Source: Mastigias papua
Taxonomy: Eukaryota > Cnidaria > Scyphozoa > Rhizostomeae > Mastigiidae
DNA: 64,000 nt
NCBI GenBank assembly: GCA_964019165.1
Contig: OZ025267.1
Coordinates: 3,559,650 to 3,623,649 of the forward strand
Direction: 5' to 3'
Shown here: positions 53,601 through 62,236 of the stretch, piece by piece
Position numbering within the stretch: the stretch's first letter is position 1
Layout: each line of letters starts with the position of its first letter
Position numbers and translations under genes: made by a program
Notes under the pieces: generated by a model
Databases searched by the model: none
Told to the model about the DNA's origin: nothing
Seen by the model: the letters and a program-made list of their open reading frames with translations, nothing else

Positions 53601-56600
53601 CACAGGCATTGAAACTACGGTTTGCGATGATATTAAAGGAAACTATATGCTGCCTTCGTTATCAAAACATTACTGAGATTCAGCTGCTAATAGCGATGTT
53701 ACCTGTTCTTCAGTGTACCATGCACCAATGGAGAGTGGCTTATTGGCTGTAGCATTCTGCTCTGGTATCAATGCTGGAAATGCAAACCAATAGTAATAAT
53801 GGTACTTCTTCAAATCCTTAAAAAAAAAAGAAGAATCATTTCAATGTTTAAGTATTGCAACTTACAAACAAACTGCTACTCTACTATGACTAAACAATAC
53901 TCCATCAAAGACGAAGAATATTACACATCTTATTTCAGGGTTGGGCAACCGTTAAGGGTGAAGGTGGGTATGGGTCAGTCCATCAAATCATTTTGCCAAG
54001 CGGGCCACAGGAAAACTAAACTAGGCAAAACTTGCATTATCACAACCTAATAAAGATAAACTATTCAACACTACAAGGAAATTAGAAAAAAGAATTGGGC
54101 TATCTACTCGCAGGCAACAAAAATGCCCTTCGTGGACAGTAGGCTGCCCGCTCCTGCTGTATTCTCTAACTTTCTTGTATTCACGACTTCTCCAACATTC
54201 TCAAAGCTCTAACATTTCCGTCTCCATAACATTCCTGTCTGTATAATACTCCTGTCTCTATAATATTCCCGCCTCAATGATATTCCCGTCTGCATAACAC
54301 TCCTGTCTCTATAATATTCCCGTCTCTATAATATTCCTGTCTGTATAATACTCCTGTCTCTACGATATTCCCGTCTCTATAATATTCCCGTCTGTATTAT
54401 ACTCCTGTCTCTATAATATTTCCGTCTCTATAATACTTCCGTCTGTATAATACTCCTGTCTCTATAGTATTCCCGTCTCTATGATATTCCTGTCTGTATG
54501 CTACTCCTGTCTCTATGACATTCCCGTCTGTATAATACTCCTATCTCTATAATATTCCCGTTTCTATAATATTCCCACCTGTATGATACTCCTGTCTCTA
54601 TGCTATTCCCGTCTCTGTGACATTCCCGTCTGTATAATACACCTATTTTATGATATTCCCATCTCTATGATATTCTCGTGTGTATAACACTCCTGTCTCT
54701 ATAATATTTCCGTCTCTATGATAATCCCGTCAGTATAGTACTCCTGTCTCTATAATAGTCCCATCTCTATAATATTCCCGTCTGCATAATACTCCTGTCT
54801 CTATAATATTCCTGTCTAAATAATATTCCAGTTTGCACAATACTCCTGTCTCTATAATATTTCCGTTTCGATGATATTCCCGTCCGAATAATACTCCTGT
54901 ATCTATAATATTCCCGTCTCTATGACAATCCGGTCTGTATAATACTCCTGTCTCTATAATATTCCCGTCTCAATAATATTTCCGTCTGCATAATACTCCT
55001 ATCTAATATCCCCGTCTGTATAATACTCCTGTCTCTATAATACTCCTGTCTCTATAATATTTCCGTCTCTATGACAATTCCGTCTGTATAGTACTCATAT
55101 CTCTATAATATTCTCGTCTGTACAATACTCCTGCCTCTATAGTATTCCTGTCTCTATAATATCCCTGTCTGTATAATACTCCTGTCTCTATGATATTCCC
55201 ATCTGTATAATACTCCTGTCTCTATCATATTCCCGTCTCTATGACAATCCGGTCTGTATAATACTCCTGTCTCTATAATATTCCCGTCTCAATAATATTC
55301 CCGTCTGCATAATACTCCTGTCTAATATCCCCGTCTGTATAATACTCCTGTCTCTATAATATTTCCGTCTCTATGACAATTCCGTCTGTATAATACTCAT
55401 ATCTCTATAATATTCTCGTCTGTACAATACTCCTGCCTCTATAGTATTCCTGTCTCTATAATATTCCTGTCTGTATAATACTCCTGTCTCTATGATATTC
55501 CCATCTGTATAATACTCCTGTCTCTATCATATTCCCGTCTCTATGACAATCCTGTCTGTATAATACTCCTGTTTCTATGATATTCCCGCCTCTCTAATAT
55601 TCCCGCTTTTCTTATAATCGAATATATAGACTCAAATATACTTCAAAGTGTTCTCATATGAAGAGTGATATCTTACAAATATAGATGGAATGTGTTCTCT
55701 AAGACCTTCGGCTACTTTCAAAAATAAAGCAAGGGATGTTCGTCAAGGCTATCTTGCTCAACGAAAACTTTCACTTACAGCAAAAGTCAGCAATAGGAAT
55801 CTGCACAAACGTGTTGGCTCAACAATTGCTCTTCCAGATGTGATGTCTTCCCATATCTAAAGCAAAATGCACAGGAATTTCATTTACAGTTGCGATTTTT
55901 CCAATTTTGCCAGTTTGGCTTTTAGTCCTAAAGTCTATGTGCATTAAAGCTATACAAATTCAAGACAAAACAAAAACAATGCACTGATTTTTTATCAACT
56001 TCTAAAGGAGATTCAATCTTCAATTCCATAATATACTATAATACAGTGGTAACACAAGTCAGGATGCAAAACGTTCCTGATATCATGCATCAAGTAACCA
56101 ATTATCTAACCAAAATAGTAAAAGCTTAATTCACAAAGCTCAGACTAGTCAAATTAAGATGATTTCTATACCTATGGAACTACGGAGAGGCAAAAAAGGG
56201 CTGTTGCAAAGATGATGCCTTTTTTATATATAACCAAGGTAAAGAACACAAATACTGGCTAATCTGAGTCAACCACAGTGGGAAAAGGTACATGGTCATC
56301 TAGTCACCACTGCAGTTGACTCTTGCAATATGTGTACTAAATTACATACATAATCAAACCATAAACAAATCAACAGTATAGGGGAGGGTAGGGGAGGGTA
56401 TGAAATAAAAGTTTGTCAATGACATGGGCATGTGTGACATCCAAGGAATGGGTTTGGTTTTTGATACCAAAGCATATACTTTTCAGAGCACTTCTGATAT
56501 TGCCAACAGCATGCTAGATACCTGTTTGTGATATCTGTGAGAGTTGCAACATGAACCAAGGAACCACATTGTATAGCAAGAAATCATAGGATTTACCAAT

Positions 56601-59575
56601 AACTGGGAAGTTTTAATGACAGGGTGCTTTTCCTGGGGACTTTGGCATGGAGACAGGGCATGCATTGGTGTCTCCCTAACAACCTTGCCCAAACAGTTTC
56701 AGTTGGAAACACGTTTTGCCCAAAGCTATGGAAGAAATAGAAACTTGGCACATGACACTAGCAGTTAGTGTATGTATTTAGTGGCTATCACTAGAAATGG
56801 CTGCATTTTTGGGGGGTTAACAGAAGTGGGGCATGAAAGAGGTCTATGATCTGGGACTTTGCTTGGCTTTCCCTTCTCCTAGCTATCCAGCATTGGAATC
56901 ATGACTGACTATGGAGATCTTAATTGTTACTGAGACCTATTGCACTATTTTTGTTCAGCTCCCAGGTACAGTCAAGTGAGTATCTGATGAAGCATAGTTT
57001 GCTATATTCTCAGGCCTGCCAATGAGATGTGAGCAGTTGTGCATGGGTGTGCAGATTTGGGCCTAGCTAAGTTCAGGTTTGTGGTTTGTTGCTTATGCCA
57101 GCCTTATCAAAAATATACATCCAAATAGTAAGGAAAGCTCTCATAGTTAAATGTTTAGTGCATGCAAATGATCCCACATGTGTGATTGGTGTCTAATTTA
57201 CTCATTGGCCTGTATTCTGTTATTTGATTTTGGAGCAATATGTCTGCTATTCACTATAACCAGCCTGGGACTTCTTTTTGAAAGTTCTTACACAGATTTC
57301 AAGCTGAACAATCAATCAAGTCTTAATAAGTCAACCTAACTAAGACTTTAAAGTTAGTCTTCATTATTCAGTGACATCATATCACAGTATACTGTATGAC
57401 TGGCAAAAGTCTTGCAAAACATAACTAGTAATCAAATGCCTATCAACATAAATCTTCCATAATAACATAAAGTGCTGCAATGTTCACATATCATCAAATA
57501 CTTCTATGACAAATAGCAGCACCTGTGTTCCATGCAACTTTGCTAATAAATAGTTCTTACCTGATTTGCAAGTCCCTTAATCATTTCCTGTTTATCACAT
57601 GTTTTGAATCCATCAATTGTATTTTTATTGTGCAGACTCCCATCAACTGTAAAGGTTCTTGGAGGTACTGATGAAGGGCTATGCAAAAAAGAAAATTGTA
57701 TCATATTCATATTTAAAATTGCATCTATGTGCTTCAAATTAGCACTCTTAATAGTTATTTAAAGACTGTGCCTGATCCCACTGTGGTTGAGTCAGATTAG
57801 CCAGTATTTGTGTTCTTTACTTTGGTTGTATATAAAAAAGGCATAATCTTTGTTTTTAATCATTCAAAAACAAAACATACAAAGAGGTCAGATAGTTCAA
57901 TGAGTTTCATATATAAAAAGCTTTTAACACCCATTGTTCTGGGAATATATTTATTACTATGAAAAAGAAACCTGGAAAGCAAGAAAGAATTTAAAGAATT
58001 TGACTTAGATTCTAACAAGAAAAATGGCTGCCATTACCTGCTTTCAAATGAATCATAGTCAACAGTCAAATGTGAAGGCAAGGCTGACAATCCATCTAGG
58101 AGCAAAACAAGGCACAGTCTTACTTCTACTCATAATACCTTATTCATAGTTCAAATAAAAAATATTTTCAATATAGATTCTGAAAGGATACATACTGGAC
58201 CAACGATTAATGAATTTCACTGAAAGACTTTGAATCAAATGTGGACAAAGGCAGTTAAGGCACTAACAACTGTGATAACTGACTCTGTAAATAGATGGTA
58301 ACACCCATAGCAGCCATCATATTCCCATAATTGGGTGAGCACCCTTGAATGGGAATGCTTGAAAGTTGGAAAAATTAAAATGAAACTTCCCCAGTGTTAT
58401 GAAAATCTGCACATAAATATATATCTCTCAAAAACAGGTGAAGATATACCTTTCACATTTGCATTTCATAGATGAGATATGCATAGTTTGATGCATTCTC
58501 TTGTCCACATGTATGGAAACAAATTATCTTGTAGTACATGAAAATTCTAGATGTACTAATTTCATCAATAGAAAGTTCTTTCTTGGCTGTTGAAAGTCCC
58601 ATTGGAAAGTCAAGCAAATCTGCTTCAAATCCCAGGTGTGCAGTAGACAAATTCTAGGTGTGAACTGGGTAAGATCTCCAAATCCACACTTCAAGTGTTC
58701 ACTCAGTACCTAATTCATATGGACACTAAAATACTTAGATTTTAGAATGGACCTTGGCTGAACTACACCCTACCAGATCTATAAATGCACTTTCCACTAA
58801 GTATGTTGTTCAATTTCCCAAAAAGTATTTGGGGTGTGCAGTTGTCATACTATCCATAGAGGATGAAAATGAATTGAGCAAACATTATGATGCTCTATAA
58901 AATGTTTGAAATAAATTTAGAGCCAATGTTAAGAGCATGTATATGCCCCAAATTGGTTCACACTTCACGGCAACTTTTTCTAAAATATAGGTGTATGGGA
59001 AAATGGGTGAGTCAGGTATTACATAAATATGCAATATTGCTCAACATCCAGCAGGTAGTGGACAAGAGCTTTACCGGTGGATATGCAGTTTACAGCAACT
59101 AAATATGAAAGTTATGGTCATTTGGTTATTACCCTAAAATTGCACCTCTGCAAATCCGTCATTTACTCTACGATGTGGAGCTAAATATGGGATCACGCTC
59201 TACTACTATGCTCTACCCAAGCTTTAAATCATACTGGACGTACACGCACATGAAATGTGTTATGATAAATTATTTTTTAAAACAAACTAAAACTTGTCAT
59301 TTCACCTTGTAGATAACTTACTAGCCCTTTGTATAGTTCAAAAGGAAGATTATACCTAATTTTTGGGCAAAAGTGAGGACCATTTGATATTTTAGGCTCT
59401 GTCTCTGCGCTGCCCACTAGTACATCAAATAGCACTTACTGTTACAATAGGACCCTCGTACTGCGCGTGCAGATTCATCCAATTTGAACTCTTCAAGCTT
59501 CTTTTGAGTGAGTTTGCGCCAGAATCCAACATCTATGGCACTTGCAAATGGAACGAACTGTAGTAGCTGTGCCAT
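32629..59575 (-). CDS. ATG7: ATG7, ubiquitin-like modifier-activating (E1-like) autophagy enzyme, 19 coding exons placed
   Basis: Known role: ATG7 adenylates ATG12 and ATG8/LC3 proteins, forms a thioester with them and passes them to ATG10 and ATG3 in the cytosol. I placed exons at 59440-59575, 58038-58095, 57561-57678, 55779-55856, 53703-53816, 53264-53348, 49255-49346, 48901-48989, 48172-48296, 46981-47071, 46430-46574, 43355-43513, 41929-41986, 40738-40874, 39240-39419, 38519-38634, 36830-36914, 35754-35834 and 32635-32754. All introns are GT-AG, all phases agree, and the sum is 689 codons. Landmarks are the N-terminal [19 protein letters not shown] at about 364-369 (nucleotide binding), FVDN near 386, DTRESRW at 478-484, C-Y-F-C at 544-547, catalytic Cys 566 in [10 protein letters not shown], and C-T-A-C at 643-646 (zinc). 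The start ATG is the first after an in-frame TAA about ten codons upstream. Exon 6 and the exon 7 donor are the least certain boundaries. Reading past the last donor gives Val then TAA at 32629, so either a short terminal exon is missing here or the protein ends there. Confidence 0.97.
34793..34890. repeat. (TTACC)n pentanucleotide tract in ATG7 intron 18
   Basis: About 18 units of CTTAC in a row. The open frame of repeated Leu-Pro-Tyr-Leu-Thr is a repeat product. Confidence 0.95.
37027..37235 (+). mobile_element. SINE-like element with class II tRNA-like head and 5S-like box, ATG7 intron 16
   Basis: GGTGAGTGGCCAAGCGGTTC resembles the 5' half of a Leu/Ser tRNA (A box region). About 70 bases on, GGTCAGCAACTGCATGGGTG followed by ACTATCCAGA resembles the 3' control region of 5S rRNA (ATGGGTGAC). 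A mixed tRNA/5S promoter SINE fits. It lies opposite to the ATG7 sense strand. Confidence 0.5.
37840..37940. repeat. G-run repeat fragment in ATG7 intron 16
   Basis: AAAATGGGGGGGGGGTTATC and CTATTAGGGGGAGGGAGGGG resemble the sub-terminal parts of the MITEs at 12.5-14.3 kb. Ends are not clear. Confidence 0.4.
38915..39207. mobile_element. ~230-bp insertion flanked by an exact 32-bp direct repeat, ATG7 intron 15
   Basis: TGTTTCCATCAGTTCATAAG + TAATACCTGAAT occurs exactly at 38915-38946 and 39176-39207. The 229 bases between include GATGATGGATCTTGG and CAGAAACGTTTGTAAAA, wording typical of retroelement tails. A long exact flanking repeat suggests a target duplication from retrotransposition. 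The right copy ends only 32 bases from the exon 15 donor. Confidence 0.65.
40070..40135 (+). mobile_element. Possible tRNA-like SINE fragment, ATG7 intron 14
   Basis: TAGAGTGGTAGAAATGGC (A-box-like) and GATACGAATCCCAG (B-box-like) are spaced as in a tRNA promoter. Stems do not close well. Confidence 0.3.
41085..41215. mobile_element. Fold-back MITE, copy 2, right end lost, ATG7 intron 13
   Basis: Starts GCATAGCTGCCAAATGTT and follows the family arm (GGTCTATTTTGTTCCC, TCATGCAGGATCCTGAC). It enters the second arm but breaks off at about GTGGAGGCTAGG, so the right terminus and target duplication are missing. Confidence 0.75.
42520..42975. repeat. Two GAGTGAGTGA-type tetranucleotide tracts, ATG7 intron 12
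   Basis: Imperfect (GTGA)n runs at 42520-42640 and 42910-42975 are separated by about 270 bases of unrelated sequence. Confidence 0.7.
43088..43250. mobile_element. MITE-like element with GGTCATTCACCC termini, ATG7 intron 12
   Basis: The left end GGGATCATTCACCCATTACG, then TAACGCC, is matched by the inverse of the right end (GGGTCATTCACCCGTCACCG, then AACGCC). Length ~163 bp, no coding. A partner-less terminus of the same kind sits at 50398-50423. Confidence 0.72.
43934..44384. mobile_element. MITE-like element with TTAA target duplication, ATG7 intron 11
   Basis: The ends TTAAGTCCCGGGCAAATGCT and the inverse of AATTTGGCCGGGGCTTTAA match, and both go on to ACTCGACAACGCT. TTAA on both sides fits piggyBac- or Kolobok-type insertion. 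Inside, CTCGACAA/CTCGACAC motifs recur near both ends as sub-terminal repeats, typical of transposase binding sites. Confidence 0.72.
50398..50423. mobile_element. Solo terminus of the GGATCATTCACCC MITE family, ATG7 intron 6
   Basis: GCGTAATGGGTGAATGATCC is the inverse of the left end of the element at 43088 with one change. No second end was found nearby. Confidence 0.55.
51783..52112. repeat. 28-bp minisatellite, ATG7 intron 6
   Basis: About 11 degenerate copies of ATTGATTAGTGATTGCTATT + GATTGGAC. Confidence 0.85.
52450..52600. mobile_element. Second fold-back tRNA-like SINE copy, ATG7 intron 6
   Basis: GAGTTCGAATCACGCTCTGG + TCAGCTATTTTCTCGCACTC corresponds base for base in order to the right arm and tail at 4990-5050. 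The left half (GTGTGAGAAAATAACTGATC) is its inverse, so this copy is also palindromic. Confidence 0.6.
52890..53079. mobile_element. Fold-back MITE, copy 3, ATG7 intron 6
   Basis: Same family as 30058: GCATAGGCGCCAAATGTTTG ... inverse end CATTTGGCAGTTGTG, with complementary GGTCTATTTTCTCCCAACCT arms. CAGTAAGGCACA at 52878-52889 and CAGTAAGGTACA at 53080-53091 are a 12-base flanking repeat with one mismatch. Confidence 0.85.
54215..55605. repeat. 17-bp satellite with 51-bp higher-order and ~300-320-bp superunits, ATG7 intron 4
   Basis: The units TATAATATTCCCGTCTC, TATAATATTCCTGTCTG and TATAATACTCCTGTCTC alternate, giving a 51-bp trimer. Long segments around CTCTATGACAATCCGG recur about 319 and then about 300 bases apart with matching private changes, so blocks were duplicated recently. 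The array fills most of the intron. Confidence 0.93.
56207..56283. repeat. Inverted repeat, left copy, ATG7 intron 3
   Basis: Begins AAAGATGATGCCTTTTTTAT and ends GAGTCAACCACAGTGGG. It is the reverse complement of 57777-57852 with few mismatches. Confidence 0.88.
57777..57852. repeat. Inverted repeat, right copy, ATG7 intron 2
   Basis: CCCACTGTGGTTGAGTCAGA ... AAAAAGGCATAATCTTTG mirrors the left copy 1.5 kb away. The pair encloses ATG7 exon 3. Confidence 0.88.
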
Positions 59576-59761
59576 TCTCCCAGTAACTTTCGACTTATGA
59601 CTTGTTTATTACCGATTGAAAACGAGACAACTGCCAAATGACGTTATGATGGGCCATGTGAGAAGTTTAAAGATTTCAACCAGTACCATGGACGCCAATA
59701 AAGGGGTGTCGTCAGTGGCGTAGAGGGCTTAATTTTGTACAAGCAAAGTACTGAAGATACT

Positions 59762-60086
59762 CATAGTTGCCAAGTTTCCCGCATTCTGCTGGAGACTGGA
59801 GGATTTCAGTGTTATTTCCAGTCGACTTCCAGCAATAGCAGAGTGTCGTAAAATCTCCAGCATTTCTTTCAATTTGAAAAAAATCATTCTAAAATCGTTT
59901 ATCTGAAAAGATTCTTAGAACCATGGCTTTTCATGGTACTGATCTAGTATATTTTCTAGATATTACAGTGTATTGATGGTTTCCAAAATAACTGTCTGGC
60001 AGTGAGCGTCAACGCAACCCATACCCTCGTGACTCTGTCCACACCAACTTCGCCAGCATTTTGATAACCAAAACTCGGCAACTATG
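59762..60086. mobile_element. MITE-like element upstream of ATG7, CATAGTTGCCAAGTTT termini
   Basis: The left end CATAGTTGCCAAGTTT is matched by the inverse of AAACTCGGCAACTATG at the right (one mismatch). GATAC flanks both ends. It lies about 190 bases upstream of the ATG7 start codon, so it could overlap the promoter region (59576-59761), where no TATA or other element was recognised. Confidence 0.7.
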
Positions 60087-60189
60087 GATACCACACCCTT
60101 CATATTTGTCAAAAACTGTTAGACAGTACATAAAAAGGGCAGTTTCCTGCAATTTAAATGGTGTGATCTGTAAAATTTTCTGGGGGTGG

Positions 60190-60649
<460 letters not shown>

Positions 60650-62077
60650 GGGTGGGAGGGGCTTTGCAACCAGGCCCCCAATCTTACCTGCCCCACTCTA
60701 ACACCACCATTGGTGGCGACCACTGGTTCTAACAGAGATAGAATAGATTACAAATTCAGAACACTTTGGTAAAAATTCAGATAAATATCTAACAATGAAC
60801 TGGATTAATTTTGTGCAGTTCAAGAAGAGGGTATTCTCTCACAAGATTCCATATGGAGATGTCTTTTAAGCCCCCTTGCTAAAAATTTAGCATTGCACCA
60901 CTGCACTACTCATATATGCCATTGTTCCACCAGGTTGCTATAAAGTAATGGTACTTGAAGGTTGTCACTGCTAGCCAATGGGTGTTGCCTTTTGTCAGAT
61001 TGGATTAAATACCCTCAGCAAGGTGGAATGTAATTCAAATTTGCTAAGGACATGTGGGGGGATTGTCCACCAAGCTAGAAAATTTTGCTCCTCTTTGCAA
61101 TTTATAAAAGAAAGCTTGTTTTCCCTAAAAACTGTAAGAAAATTGAAAATTTGATGCAAGAAAACCAGAAACAGTGACAGCATTAGTGATGTCTATTGAA
61201 ATGTTTATACTCCTAGGCTGTCAATAAAAGGGAGCAGTAGAGACTTGTGGGAAATACAACATATGCTTGGTTTCTCCCACCTTTTCAGCACTTGTCTGTG
61301 CCTGAACACAGATAATGAAAACAGTAATAGAGAACACAAGAAAAAGGTAGGATGGCATGAAATGGGAAATGTGTTACAAGTGTTAATCATGCTATAATTC
61401 TATTGCAGTTAAAATCAATGCAGCTGAAATTAAAGTATAAAACTAGCTTGCTGTAAAATAGTGCATGGCAGCAAAAATACTGCAATAATAACAGCAGTCT
61501 CAAAAATATGTTCTGGAGGTGTTGCCAAGTCTGCTTTCATACTATGTACAAACTTAACAACTAGATTCCTAATACTTCCCCTAAAAAAATTTACAATGAA
61601 TTTTGACCAGGTGCTACACATACTTGGTGATAAATATATATGGGTGCACAAAATGCAAGGTTCTTAGAAACTTAGACTAGGTTTGTTTTGGAAAGGTACC
61701 TGTTTCCATCAGATCTACTGGGGCCTGACTTAAAGAATATGCTGGTTCTCAAATAAGAGTATTCAACCAAAATGTACAAACATGCTCTCATCTGTCCTCT
61801 GGTTATACTGCAGTGGTGTCAAACTCACATGAATAGGGGCCAGACCCAAATTAAAGTTCTGTTCATGAGCTGAAGCTTTGTAGACTATCATTAAATAAAG
61901 GCGTACTAGATCCCAACAAAAAAACCAGGAAACATGATGATGCTAGACTGGTGTAATTAGAGCCCTGCCAATATAAAACATCCAATTCTGCCTGCCTAAA
62001 TTGACATTGGAATGCACTCAATCAGCTTTTCATTAGCAAGGATGCTAAACTAAGGTCTTTACTTCCATTCACTTGAT
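60650..62077. other. Intergenic stretch between the membrane-protein gene and ATG7
   Basis: Short open frames only, without domains or splice context. Nothing else recognised. Confidence 0.45.
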
Positions 62078-62083
62078 TTTATT
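62078..62083 (-). terminator. Poly(A) signal AATAAA of the four-pass membrane protein gene
   Basis: AATAAA is read on the minus strand about 155 bases beyond the stop codon of the membrane-protein frame, with no other reading frame in between. That is a normal distance for a short 3' UTR. Confidence 0.6.
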
Positions 62084-62236
62084 TGGATACAAAACTGCCA
62101 AAAAATAGGTTTGTTAAGTAGAAGGGTGTGCATAAATCTACAATAAGACACCAGTTCTGGTGAAGCAACTTCCTCTAAACAAAAATATGACATGACCTTT
62201 GATATAGTTGTAAAACTCATACTGCAGTGAAAACTC

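Noticed and set aside
54215..55605. The CTCCTGTCTCTATAATA array as regulatory binding-site cluster
   Set aside because: The graded 17/51/319-base periodicity is explained by satellite expansion.
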